Of a stretch of 48,708 nt of DNA, positions 1 to 7,742 are shown piece by piece. Location of the stretch: positions 1-48,708 of the IMG/VR virus record IMGVR_UViG_3300034198_014458. One strand, given 5' to 3'. Made by a program: the position numbers and the translations under genes. The notes beneath the pieces are model-generated. The model had not been told where the DNA came from, made no database searches, and was given only the letters and a program-made list of their open reading frames with translations. Position 1 is the first letter of the stretch; the number at the start of each line of letters is the position of its first letter. Source of the stretch: a virus.

Positions 1-728
1 AGATATGCGGTGTTGGAACCATAAGTGGTAAAATCTAGTTTAGAACTTCCTAATCCACTAATTGGTCCTGTAATTGTACCACCAGATGAACGGAATACTG
101 TATTGTCAACATCAACCATAACAGTATTGTTTGCATCAACAAATGCAGTTGTAATACCGTCATTACCTTTAACAACTAATCCATCAGTAAGAAGGTTGAG
201 TGAGCCTGAACCCGAATCACCAGAAACAAGTAATGTGGTTGCAACGTTTATAGTTGTTACGTTTGTTAGCCGACCTTTGGTGTCAACTGTAACAATTGGA
301 ATTTGTGTTTGGCCACCAAATGTGCCTGATGTAACACCAGTTGTCGGTAGAGAAGTATTGATTGTAACGTTAGAAGAACCGTTTAGTGCTACGTTACCTA
401 CTGAATCACCAGTTGCGAAAATGGTAATTGTATTCTGCCATGCATTCGCAGTACGTGCATTGCCAAGGAGTTCAGCACGAATAAAAGATGCTTGAAAACC
501 ACCAGAACCATCACGGCGTACCAACTGACTAAAAGTATTGGCTTGAGTTGCGGCTTCTAAGTCATCAACATAAGTTTTACCACCAATAACGAGTGGTGTA
601 CCGGCAGTATTACCAATGAATAACTTATTCGATGTGAATGAATATGCTGGTTCTGCGGTGTTTAATGATGCTGGTGTCGAGTTGGCACCAGAATATTTTA
701 GTTCAATTGATGTATTATTTGTTGACAT
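1..728 (-). CDS. Tail fibre protein, N-terminal part (runs off the window)
   Basis: About 242 residues are visible, starting MSTNNTSIELKYSG at 728; the frame stays open to the window edge. Composition is typical of marine T4-like long fibres: rich in Gly/Thr/Asn/Val, with a 'LFIGNTAG' segment and an 'FGGQTQIPIVTVDTKGRLT' segment common in fibre shafts. The start overlaps the stop of the upstream 67-aa gene (TAATG), so translation is probably coupled. It lies at the distal end of the fibre array. The receptor-binding tip would be outside the window, so which fibre it is cannot be said. Confidence 0.75.
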   Translation of the reverse strand, partial: MSTNNTSIELKYSGANSTPASLNTAEPAYSFTSNKLFIGNTAGTPLVIGGKTYVDDLEAATQANTFSQLVRRDGSGGFQASFIRAELLGNARTANAWQNTITIFATGDSVGNVALNGSSNVTINTSLPTTGVTSGTFGGQTQIPIVTVDTKGRLTNVTTINVATTLLVSGDSGSGSLNLLTDGLVVKGNDGITTAFVDANNTVMVDVDNTVFRSSGGTITGPISGLGSSKLDFTTYGSNTAY

Positions 729-931
729 TAAAACGTTCCACCAGAAATTTTATTTAATGATTTAACTGTGTATTTACCAGTTCCAGCATCATATACAAGT
801 GTTTGTCCGTCAGCTGGGTCAGTAGCAACAATATTAGTTAATTGTCCTAGTGATACGTTTGCTTGAGGTCCAATAGTAACAGAAGAAACTGTGGATTTGG
901 TTGGTTTGATTGTTACTGAGATGTTTGCCAT
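728..931 (-). CDS. Small virion/fibre-associated protein (67 aa)
   Basis: A short Thr/Val-rich protein beginning MANISVTIKPTKSTVSS and ending in a 'YTVKSLNKISGGTF' segment. It contains 'TDPADGQTLVYDAGTGKYTVKSL', a phrase often seen near the start of fibre or collar proteins. It overlaps the following fibre gene by TAATG and lies 3 nt after the 110-aa gene, so the three form one translational unit. Function is unknown; a small structural or connector role is inferred from position only. Confidence 0.6.
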   Translation of the reverse strand: MANISVTIKPTKSTVSSVTIGPQANVSLGQLTNIVATDPADGQTLVYDAGTGKYTVKSLNKISGGTF

Positions 932-934
932 GTA

Positions 935-1267
935 TTATCTCGTTACGTTAGGAAGAACAACGGCAATTCCTTCAAAGATTCGAGTGACTACACCAGAGCC
1001 ATCATCAATTTCAACATCATACAAGTAACGGCCAGGAGTAAGGTTGGCTGTATTAGCCGCACTCATACCCATAGTGATTTCTCCAATACCTGGAGAGGAA
1101 ACAGATACAGTAAAGTCTTTTGCTGAAGATGAGTAATATGATTTACGCATTTGTGAACGTGCAGTATAACCAACTAAATTTTTGGTTGCACCGTTCGCAT
1201 CATTGACTGTGATGACTGTATTAAATGTGGCACCCTGTTCCAAGGTGATTTCAACGAACTCTGCCAA
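935..1267 (-). CDS. Small virion structural protein, Ig/BppU-like (110 aa)
   Basis: Beta-rich protein with an 'EQGATFNTVITVND' start, an 'ARSQMRKSYYSS' core and a 'GRYLYDVEIDD' segment. This pattern recurs in small tail-associated proteins of marine T4-like phages and resembles BppU-type Ig folds. A good Shine-Dalgarno (AAAGGAGAT) precedes the ATG. It is the first gene after the terminator at 1311-1339, so it heads a separate transcription unit. A weak late-promoter-like CTAAATA lies in its leader. Exact role is not known. Confidence 0.6.
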   Translation of the reverse strand: MAEFVEITLEQGATFNTVITVNDANGATKNLVGYTARSQMRKSYYSSSAKDFTVSVSSPGIGEITMGMSAANTANLTPGRYLYDVEIDDGSGVVTRIFEGIAVVLPNVTR

Positions 1268-1310
1268 GATTATCTCCTTTTATCGTCTATTTAGTCAATC
1301 TCGGTATCTA

Positions 1311-1339
1311 ATAATAAAAAACCCCACCGAAGTGGGGTT
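1311..1339 (-). terminator. Intrinsic terminator with TTCG tetraloop
   Basis: On the minus strand AACCCCAC-TTCG-GTGGGGTT forms a perfect 8-bp stem with a UUCG-class loop, followed by TTTTTATTAT. It lies between the 53-aa gene ending at 1357 and the 110-aa gene starting at 1267, and would end transcription of the preceding fibre unit. Confidence 0.85.
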
Positions 1340-1356
1340 AATGGGAGTAAGTAAGA

Positions 1357-1518
1357 TTACTCGTCAGCAGGTTCTGGTGTATTGCCTTCTGCAACCCATT
1401 TTAAATATTCTTGGTAGTCGTTGTTTGCTGGGTCGAATGGTATGCAAGCACCATCTAACAATCTTCGAATTGATGTTGATTCTGTTTGGCCAATAAAAGG
1501 TCGAATTAATTTATACAT
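1357..1518 (-). CDS. Fibre-linked small protein, MYKL family copy 1 (53 aa)
   Basis: Too short for ordinary ORF cut-offs but clearly real. It starts [10 protein letters not shown] and ends [20 protein letters not shown]. The same C-terminal block recurs in three other small genes in this window (4928-5098, 6220-6381, 9029-9187), each directly downstream of an adhesin gene. The start lies 6 nt after the stop of the 375-aa adhesin. A role as fibre chaperone or small tail subunit is inferred from this pairing; no enzymatic motif is visible. Confidence 0.8.
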   Translation of the reverse strand: MYKLIRPFIGQTESTSIRRLLDGACIPFDPANNDYQEYLKWVAEGNTPEPADE

Positions 1519-1524
1519 GTTAAT

Positions 1525-2652
1525 TTATAACTCTGAAGATAATAATATAGGAGAAGCAAAAGAAAATACACCAGGTGCACCAGCAGCAACAGCCACGGTG
1601 CAATCAAGTATAATACTTCCACTAATTACAGGGCTGCTGCCAATAGAACTAATAATGTTTGCAGCGTTTTGTGTGAAAAAGTAATGAGTACCAGATGAAA
1701 AAGTAGCTGTTGGTGCAGCTCGCATGTATACTGGATAAGGAATCGAACCTAACGCTCTGTTTGTTGAAAATCCGAATCCAGAAAAGTAACTACCGCCGAC
1801 CAAAGTAACAAAATACCTTTGACACAATGCAAACTCTGTTCCATATTGGCGATATTCAAATGCAGTAGCCGAAGAACCTTTTTCCAGCTGGACACCAGTA
1901 ATATAGAAAGTAGCACCATTGGTACCTACTACGCTGACTGCGCCTGTGGCAGAGAAGTATCCTGCTGATGCCCAAGCACCCGCAGTTCCACTAGTTGTAG
2001 ACCCAGCACCTAGACCCCAATAAACTGCTATGCCAGTTCCGTTTGTATTTAACCATGTGCCAGACGTATCGCCAGCAATAGTTATCCTAATTGATGTCCA
2101 AGTATTTGCGGATGAAATTGTGTAAGTAAATGGATAACTTCTGTCACCAGCCGAATTTTGCAATGCACCGCCAAATGTGCCTGTCAAACTTGAATAAACT
2201 TGAAATGACAAAGTTATGGTGGCCGCACCTGCCGCACCCCAACCCAAATCAGCAACATTTAAACCCTCAATATTTTGAGCAATATTAAATCTATCACCAG
2301 ATAAAACAGCATATGCTGATGTTGATACCACCCCTAAATAATTTATAAATCCAGCGGGTGGAGTAACGGAATTATAATTTTGCTGGACATTAGCTTTTGC
2401 CGTTTGGGTTGAACGATACCAAAATCTGTCAACCAAATATTGTGCACTTGCGGGAGAAGTAATCAATGCACCAGAATTCCTTTGGTCAATCCGCATATCT
2501 CCGTTTATGATACGATTCCGCATACTACCAAAAGTAGTATCTTGTCCACCAATTTGCATACCGCCAGTAAAGTTTACCTTTGATGCAACATTGACAGTTG
2601 ATGTGTAACTTGAGTCCGATTCAATACGGTCTACAACAATTGTTCCTGCCAT
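1525..2652 (-). CDS. Tail fibre/adhesin with RIINGDMRIDQR domain, copy 1 (375 aa)
   Basis: The N-terminus (MAGTIVVDRIESDSSYTS) is a short attachment-like segment also seen in the 209- and 211-aa fibre proteins. From residue ~45 the RNRIINGDMRIDQRNSGA block opens a ~230-residue beta-rich domain with LGWG, TLSFQVYSS, RSYPFTYTI, TWTSIRITI and 'ITGVQLEKGSSATAFEYRQYG' landmarks. It is shared with the genes at 5098, 6382 and 9188. This domain is common in phage tail fibres and probably binds cell-surface carbohydrate. The C-terminal ~100 residues differ from the paralogues, as expected for a variable tip. SD AGGA precedes the ATG. Confidence 0.82.
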   Translation of the reverse strand: MAGTIVVDRIESDSSYTSTVNVASKVNFTGGMQIGGQDTTFGSMRNRIINGDMRIDQRNSGALITSPASAQYLVDRFWYRSTQTAKANVQQNYNSVTPPAGFINYLGVVSTSAYAVLSGDRFNIAQNIEGLNVADLGWGAAGAATITLSFQVYSSLTGTFGGALQNSAGDRSYPFTYTISSANTWTSIRITIAGDTSGTWLNTNGTGIAVYWGLGAGSTTSGTAGAWASAGYFSATGAVSVVGTNGATFYITGVQLEKGSSATAFEYRQYGTEFALCQRYFVTLVGGSYFSGFGFSTNRALGSIPYPVYMRAAPTATFSSGTHYFFTQNAANIISSIGSSPVISGSIILDCTVAVAAGAPGVFSFASPILLSSEL

Positions 2653-2655
2653 GGT

Positions 2656-2913
2656 TTATCCTACTCTATTTAAAGAAGCTTCAATTAATGCTTCATATGC
2701 GGCAATAACCGCAGGTGTATGTGATACTTGACAAATTGCTTTTACATTGTCTGGTTGGTCAGAATAGTCTTGACCTGGTGCAATTGTCCAACGATGAAAT
2801 GATTGTGATAATTGAACACCATCTTCCATAATACGAGTTGCTTGGCGAACCTGAACAGTACCACCTTCAACAACTTCAATTTTATCAATTAATATTTCTT
2901 TAGTTAAACTCAT
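2656..2913 (-). CDS. Small conserved phage protein between fibres (85 aa)
   Basis: Starts MSLTKEILIDKIEVVEGG and contains 'VQVRQATRIMEDGVQLSQSFHRW', a pattern I associate with small accessory genes in marine T4-like fibre loci. No signal peptide or membrane segment. It sits immediately upstream of the 375-aa adhesin (3-nt gap), so an accessory or chaperone role for that fibre is possible but unproven. A 45-nt spacer separates it from the 209-aa fibre. Confidence 0.6.
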   Translation of the reverse strand: MSLTKEILIDKIEVVEGGTVQVRQATRIMEDGVQLSQSFHRWTIAPGQDYSDQPDNVKAICQVSHTPAVIAAYEALIEASLNRVG

Positions 2914-2958
2914 GTTTTTCTCTTTTAATGTTCGTCTGTATTGTCTGAAGCAGATAGG

Positions 2959-3588
2959 TTAAACAAAATAAAAACCAGTTGCCCAAACAATCGAACCTCC
3001 TCTAGGGTCATTTAGTGCTACGCTGGCGCTGTTGGAAACCATCCTACTTAATGCCAGGCCTGTTCCCGAAGGAACCATAATTCCAATAAAAGGTGATGAT
3101 GTAAATTCCCAATTATATAATTGAATAGTAATTCTTGCGTTATCGTAACCTGAGGTACTTCTCTGAGCAAAAGGAAGACCAGCTAAAAGCAAATCGCCGC
3201 TTGCAGTTCCTTTTGAAAATGCCGAAATTCGATAGTCAATTGTAAAATAAACAACTCTACCTATTTTAACGTAAGTACCAAACCTCTCCGTAGAGGTAAT
3301 ACTCAAAGTACCAGGAGTTTCATAACTAATAGCAGGAGTAAAAGTACCTTCTTCATAATCATCAAGTGTATTTGGGTCAGCACTTGCATTAACTGCAGCG
3401 GGAAACGAAATACCATTGTTTGCATAAAGCAAACCGCCAGTTGTTCTAAGTGTAGAACCGCCAGCAATAATTTCTCCACCGACAATATTTACACCGGTAG
3501 AGTTAAAGAATGAAACGTTAGACCCACCAACGTTAAATGCTAGGTTTGAATCTGATTGTACTCTATCGACTTTAATTATGCCTGCCAT
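2959..3588 (-). CDS. Tail fibre protein with LDDYEEGT motif (209 aa)
   Basis: The N-terminus MAGIIKVDRVQSDSN matches the attachment-like segment of the 375-aa adhesin. The middle has the 'DPNTLDDYEEGTFTPAI' block found in many marine phage fibres, followed by a beta-rich C-terminus (VYFTIDYRIS, GDLLLAGLPF). Its ATG overlaps the stop of the upstream 92-aa gene. Probably a short fibre or adhesin carrying a different receptor-binding head on the same adaptor. Confidence 0.72.
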   Translation of the reverse strand: MAGIIKVDRVQSDSNLAFNVGGSNVSFFNSTGVNIVGGEIIAGGSTLRTTGGLLYANNGISFPAAVNASADPNTLDDYEEGTFTPAISYETPGTLSITSTERFGTYVKIGRVVYFTIDYRISAFSKGTASGDLLLAGLPFAQRSTSGYDNARITIQLYNWEFTSSPFIGIMVPSGTGLALSRMVSNSASVALNDPRGGSIVWATGFYFV

Positions 3589-3866
3589 TATTCACTCTTT
3601 GGATGTGCGTCTTTTACTGCTTTGATTGCTGTGTAAAAGTCTGATGTTTTATTTAGTGTGCCTGCATCAATAGCGTGCCACAACATATCAAGTTGGTCAC
3701 CAATAGTTGGGTACTGTCGAGCAGTTTTGTATGCATTGGCATCTATGTAAGCCTGAACTGTAGCTTCATTATAAGATACTACATTACCATTTGCATTATA
3801 GGCAACATCACCACGGATAGTAACCACATTGGAATGTGTTGCGTAGATTGCTTCGTTCTTGGTCAT
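3588..3866 (-). CDS. Small fibre-associated protein with YPTIGDQLDMLWH motif (92 aa)
   Basis: The C-terminal half carries 'YPTIGDQLDMLWHAIDAG' and 'TSDFYTAIKAVKDAHPK', a motif that recurs in small proteins or fibre tails of marine T4-like phages next to adhesin genes. ATG overlaps the end of the 211-aa fibre (ATGA) and the stop overlaps the next fibre start. The tight coupling fits a fibre chaperone or small fibre subunit; this is inferred. Confidence 0.68.
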   Translation of the reverse strand: MTKNEAIYATHSNVVTIRGDVAYNANGNVVSYNEATVQAYIDANAYKTARQYPTIGDQLDMLWHAIDAGTLNKTSDFYTAIKAVKDAHPKSE

Positions 3867-4498
3867 CCTGCAATCTCCAATAAAGTAATGGTTGATGTTC
3901 TTAAACTAGCGTGTTGCGCTTCTAACGTATAAATTGCAGCACCAGTATACATTTGAGTTTTATAAGTAGTAGCACTTGTAGTTGCCGGAGTATCTAACAC
4001 AAAACATGTATATGTGCCATGTGCATATTGCATATACATGTTTGTACGAGGGTCTGTATAAATTTGTGTAGCATCTCGTAATACTCGCCAGGCACCATAA
4101 GTGTTTGAGCCAGAAGTAGTTGAACTGAGTGTTTGTGCTACACAAACTAATATTTTGCTAGTTGAAGATGTAGGTGTGATAGTTGCTGTTAATCCAGTAT
4201 CTACAAATGATGTGCTAGTAGTTGATGTTCCAGTTGCATAAGCAACATTAACCACCTGCAACACCGCACCAGTATACATGTTCGTTCTAGAAACTGATGC
4301 AGCACCTAATTTGCCAACAGGAATTGAACCTGCGGCAATTGATGCGGCGTTAATTTGACCGTTCTGGTCAATAATCTGAACACCAGTATTACTATGAAAT
4401 CCGGCCGAGTTGATTGTGGCAAAAGTAACATTACCTACATTCAAACTTAATTTGTTAGCATCCGTACGGATGTAATCTGCAATAATTGTGCCTGCCAT
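3863..4498 (-). CDS. Tail fibre protein (211 aa)
   Basis: The start is placed at the ATG in TAATG (4498), giving MAGTIIADYIRTDANK, the same adaptor as two other fibres here. An in-frame ATG 15 nt upstream would add MDGIL and is less likely. A 'GVQIIDQNGQINAASIAAGSIP' shaft is followed by a Thr/Ser-rich C-terminal half (SFVDTGLTATITPTSSTSKI) resembling a collagen-trimer-type or knob domain. Likely a virion adhesin with its own tip. Confidence 0.72.
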   Translation of the reverse strand: MAGTIIADYIRTDANKLSLNVGNVTFATINSAGFHSNTGVQIIDQNGQINAASIAAGSIPVGKLGAASVSRTNMYTGAVLQVVNVAYATGTSTTSTSFVDTGLTATITPTSSTSKILVCVAQTLSSTTSGSNTYGAWRVLRDATQIYTDPRTNMYMQYAHGTYTCFVLDTPATTSATTYKTQMYTGAAIYTLEAQHASLRTSTITLLEIAG

Positions 4499-4920
4499 TA
4501 AAATACCGTCCAAGTTGCGTTATTTGCAATTGTTACTGTAACGTTGTTTGCAATGGTCAATGGACCTGCTGAACTTGCGTTATAACCTGTTGCAATTGTA
4601 GCATTCTCTGTCAACACATTAGGATTAACACGAATGATACCATATGTATCTGCTGCCAAATAAGGGTTTACAGTTACACGTTCACCAAGGTATGTCAACT
4701 CAATGTTGTTTGTACCTGGAGGTGGTGCTTCTGTGAATACAATCTGTCCGTTGATTAATGCATATGTACTGGTCTGTTGTTTAACACCAGAGATTGCAAC
4801 TAATACAGATGCTTCGTTACCGTGAGCATATGCTAGATTGTATGCGGTAGTTGTGCCGTCACCAGAGAAGTACTCTGAACGGAACGTACCTGAAATGTTT
4901 TGATTACCGAGATATGACAT
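4498..4920 (-). CDS. Small fibre/connector protein (140 aa)
   Basis: Begins MSYLGNQNISGTFRSEYFSGDGTTTAYNL. This SYLGN...FSGDGxTTAY N-terminus is closely related to that of the 425-aa fibre at 7743-9020. It ends 'NNATWTVF', an ending shared in style with the 71-aa protein at 11715. Beta-rich, no membrane segment. Probably the base part of a fibre to which neighbouring adhesins attach. AATAAATA at 4925-4932 lies just upstream and may be a late promoter. Confidence 0.68.
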   Translation of the reverse strand: MSYLGNQNISGTFRSEYFSGDGTTTAYNLAYAHGNEASVLVAISGVKQQTSTYALINGQIVFTEAPPPGTNNIELTYLGERVTVNPYLAADTYGIIRVNPNVLTENATIATGYNASSAGPLTIANNVTVTIANNATWTVF

Positions 4921-4927
4921 GGTTTAT

Positions 4928-5098
4928 TTATTCGCTCTGTGGTTCGTCAGCTGGTTCAGGTGTATTGCCTTCAGCAACCCACTTTAGGTATTTTTGGTAA
5001 TCGGTGTTGTCTTCAGCCAAAGTAAATGATGATGTTGTGCCTAATATTTGTACAGCAACAACTTGATTTGTTCTAGGGTCTTTAATTAATTTATACAT
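4928..5098 (-). CDS. Fibre-linked small protein, MYKL family copy 2 (56 aa)
   Basis: Start chosen at MYKLIKDPRTNQ (5098), where the ATG overlaps the stop of the 368-aa adhesin; an upstream in-frame ATG lies inside that gene. It shares the block [20 protein letters not shown] with three other copies and has a short extra PQSE tail. The N-terminal half differs from the other copies, so the conserved C-terminus is probably the functional interface. Confidence 0.8.
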   Translation of the reverse strand: MYKLIKDPRTNQVVAVQILGTTSSFTLAEDNTDYQKYLKWVAEGNTPEPADEPQSE

Positions 5099-6204
5099 TA
5101 TAACTCCGATGAAAAATCGCTCCAAGCACTTGCGTTTGAACCGAATACATGAGCTCCAGGTCCAGTAATACCAGAAGCAACTACTGCTTGGATTGTGACA
5201 GTATCAGCACAGGCAGCATTGATTCCCAAAAATGTCGGCGTTCCTTGGCCACCACCAAGACCTTCAATGACAAAGTGACTTAAAGAAGAATAACTATACG
5301 ATGGTGCTGCCCGCATTGTTTGTTTTAAATAAGCAGTTGGAAAACAAGTGTTGCTTCCATTACCTGCAATAAAATGTCTTGCGTTGCCACCACCAGAAAT
5401 ACGTTGGTAATAACGTTGACACAATGAAAATTCTGTACCATATGAACGATGTTCGAAAGGAGTAGCTACTGCTCCTTCTTCCAGCTGTACACCTGTGATG
5501 TTAAAAGTTGCACCGGTCGTGGCAATTAAATCGACTTCACCGACTGCGCCTAATTTGCCGCCAGCATTCCAAGCATCGTTTGACACAGCCTTGTATGTGC
5601 TTCCGCAACCTAATGAAAAAATAATATTTATGCCATATGCGTTACCTGTGTACCAAGTGCCGGTTGTGGGAGCTGCAATGGTGACAGACTTTTTCTCCCA
5701 AGTGTTTGCGGCGTTGATGTTGTAGGTTGTCCAATAAGATAAATCAAAGGCGCTATTTCGAAAGCCTAAGCCAAATGCTCCTGTGACGCTTGAACGAACC
5801 CAAAAAGACACCGTAAACTGTTGAGCATTGGCCGTACCAAAAGACAAGTCAGAGATATTATGTGCTTCAACATATTGTTGAATACTAAAATAACTGCCAG
5901 CTGCAACAGCAGCACCAGTTGAAACTGTGGCAAGTATACTGTTAGCAAAACCTGGTGCCGAATTAGCAGCTGATTGTTGAATTGTTACTGTTGAACCAGT
6001 CCAAACACGGTCTACATTCCAACGGTCAAGTGTGTATGCCGAACCTGCTGTAACACTAGCCCCTGAATTTCTCTGGTCAATAGCCATGGCTCCGTTAATA
6101 ATTTTATTTCGGAAAGCAATCTGGTTACCTTCGTTCGTAAGCAGATTAGTGATTACGTTACCAGTAGGTGATACTGAGTTGACTTTAATTCTTGATAGTG
6201 GCAT
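5098..6204 (-). CDS. Tail fibre/adhesin with RIINGDMRIDQR-type domain, copy 2 (368 aa)
   Basis: The N-terminus MPLSRIKVNSVSPTGN differs from the MAG-type adaptors. It is followed by RNKIINGAMAIDQRNSGASV, a beta-rich body (SFWVRSSVTGAFG, TWEKKSVTIAAPTTGTW) and 'FNITGVQLEEGAVATPFEHR'. The shared domain spans roughly residues 30-270. The last ~95 residues (GNARHFIAGNG onward) are unrelated in detail to the paralogues and form a candidate variable tip. It is followed at once by its MYKL-family partner. Confidence 0.82.
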   Translation of the reverse strand: MPLSRIKVNSVSPTGNVITNLLTNEGNQIAFRNKIINGAMAIDQRNSGASVTAGSAYTLDRWNVDRVWTGSTVTIQQSAANSAPGFANSILATVSTGAAVAAGSYFSIQQYVEAHNISDLSFGTANAQQFTVSFWVRSSVTGAFGLGFRNSAFDLSYWTTYNINAANTWEKKSVTIAAPTTGTWYTGNAYGINIIFSLGCGSTYKAVSNDAWNAGGKLGAVGEVDLIATTGATFNITGVQLEEGAVATPFEHRSYGTEFSLCQRYYQRISGGGNARHFIAGNGSNTCFPTAYLKQTMRAAPSYSYSSLSHFVIEGLGGGQGTPTFLGINAACADTVTIQAVVASGITGPGAHVFGSNASAWSDFSSEL

Positions 6205-6219
6205 AGTCTTATTTATCTC

Positions 6220-6381
6220 TTATTCATCAGCTGGTTCAGGTGTATTGCCTTCTGCAACCCACTTTAAATATTCTTGGTAGTCGTTGTTGGCTAGGTCGAA
6301 AGGAATAAAAGCGTTATCCGTTGAACGCTTAACTACCGTAGATACTGAACCTTCTACAATTGGTTTTTGAAGTTTGTACAT
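6220..6381 (-). CDS. Fibre-linked small protein, MYKL family copy 3 (53 aa)
   Basis: Starts MYKLQKPIVEG directly after the stop of the 358-aa adhesin (TAAATG) and ends [20 protein letters not shown], identical to copy 1. 'FIPFDLANN' in its middle matches 'CIPFDPANN' in copy 1 and 'YIPFDPSNT' in copy 4. GATAAATA at 6210-6217, partly overlapping its end, may be a late promoter for the 368-aa adhesin. Confidence 0.8.
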   Translation of the reverse strand: MYKLQKPIVEGSVSTVVKRSTDNAFIPFDLANNDYQEYLKWVAEGNTPEPADE

Positions 6382-7458
6382 TTATAACTCCGCAGAAAAT
6401 GCCACGTTAGCAGATGTGCCATCTAATAATTTTGAACCAAAACCAGCAGTAGCACCTGAAATCGTAAAAACTACAGACGCCATTGAAACGGAAGCTGTTT
6501 GCAAACCAACTACTGTAGGTACTCTGTTTGCACTATCTTGGCATAAAAAAGTATTTGCTGCTGAAGAAGTAAATGTTGGAACAGAACGCATAGTTACTGG
6601 AAAAGGAATGCCATAGGCACCCTCATTTGTAGCTGTGTTATATCCAAAACCAAGAACACCGTTACTTGTGCTACTAGCTTTATAATAATACTTTTGACAC
6701 AATGCAAGCTCTGTTCCATATGGACGATAATCGAAAGGAGTGGCCTCAATTCCTTTTTCCAATTGTACGCCAGTAATATAGAAAGTAGCACCGTTAGTAC
6801 TTACAACTGAAGTTGCTCCTGTAGCTGAAGCATAATCTGCATTAGTCCATGAACCAGCAGCTGCACTATATGTTGAACCAACACCAATACCAAACCCAAC
6901 TAAAATTCCTGTGTTATTATCTGTTAACCAATTTCCAGTTGTTTCTCCTGGAATTGTTATAGTTTCATATTCCCAAGTATTTGCGTTATTGATGGTGTAG
7001 GTATATGGATATGAGCGAGTGCCGGTAACATTTTGAATTGTGCCTCCAAATGTACCAGTTAAACTTGAACGAACCCAAAATGACAAAGTTACTGGTGCTG
7101 CGTCTACAGTTCCCCATCCAAGGTCAGCGGTATTAAAACCTTCAATATTTTGCAACACACGAAAATAATCACCTGCGGCCAAAGAGTAAGCAGATGTAGA
7201 AGTTATACCAAGATAGTTTGTAAAACCTACAGGAAGAGCAACGCTACCAGCATTTCTTTGCATGGAATATTTTGACGATGCTGACTGACTTGCACGCCAA
7301 CGGTCAATCGAGAAATATCCTCCAGATGTAGGAGTCACGCTTGCACCAGCAGTCCTCTGGTCAATTCGCATATCTCCATTGATAATCCGATTTTTAAAAC
7401 CGAATGGTATACCGCTACTTTGGTTTTCTATTGCTTGCGTTGCTGTTTGAATTGGCAT
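6382..7458 (-). CDS. Tail fibre/adhesin with RIINGDMRIDQR domain, copy 3 (358 aa)
   Basis: A short leader (MPIQTATQAIENQSS) leads into FKNRIINGDMRIDQRTAGASV at about residue 22. The shared body has 'FTNYLGITSTSAYSLAAGD', 'FWVRSSLTGTFGGTIQN', 'TWEYETITIPGETTG' and 'FYITGVQLEKGIEATPFDYR'. It is close to the genes at 1525 and 9188, while its last ~95 residues diverge. It has the smallest N-terminus of the four copies, so the domain may be the minimal functional unit. The MYKL-family gene follows directly. Confidence 0.82.
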   Translation of the reverse strand: MPIQTATQAIENQSSGIPFGFKNRIINGDMRIDQRTAGASVTPTSGGYFSIDRWRASQSASSKYSMQRNAGSVALPVGFTNYLGITSTSAYSLAAGDYFRVLQNIEGFNTADLGWGTVDAAPVTLSFWVRSSLTGTFGGTIQNVTGTRSYPYTYTINNANTWEYETITIPGETTGNWLTDNNTGILVGFGIGVGSTYSAAAGSWTNADYASATGATSVVSTNGATFYITGVQLEKGIEATPFDYRPYGTELALCQKYYYKASSTSNGVLGFGYNTATNEGAYGIPFPVTMRSVPTFTSSAANTFLCQDSANRVPTVVGLQTASVSMASVVFTISGATAGFGSKLLDGTSANVAFSAEL

Positions 7459-7462
7459 TTAA

Positions 7463-7732
7463 TTAACCTTGTGCTAAACGACTAGCTTCATATTCTTCTT
7501 GAACTTGTGCAGCAGTTTTTATATTAGCTGCAAGAACAATTTCTTCTTTTGTACCGGAAATTGGTTGACCTGCGGCCAGTTTACGTTGAACTTCTGCGTT
7601 AACAATCTCTTCAATTGCATCTTGGCATCTAGCATTAACTGCATTTTGTATCCACTCTTGTTGAGAAACAGTAACAAAAGAAAGTGCTTTATCTTGCGCC
7701 GCAGAAATTGTAATTGTATAATTTTTTGACAT
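7463..7732 (-). CDS. Small conserved tail-associated protein (89 aa)
   Basis: Soluble, helical protein with 'FVTVSQQEWIQNAVNARCQDAIEEIVNAEV', a sequence type found in small proteins of marine phage fibre loci. No catalytic motif seen. It lies 4 nt upstream of copy 3 of the adhesin and 10 nt after the 425-aa fibre, so it is probably part of the same assembly unit. Function unknown. Confidence 0.6.
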   Translation of the reverse strand: MSKNYTITISAAQDKALSFVTVSQQEWIQNAVNARCQDAIEEIVNAEVQRKLAAGQPISGTKEEIVLAANIKTAAQVQEEYEASRLAQG

Positions 7733-7742
7733 TTTAATCCTT

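Noticed and set aside
25-495. 156-aa plus-strand ORF at the window start
   Set aside because: Antisense to the partial tail fibre, whose minus-strand frame is open throughout and makes sense as a fibre.
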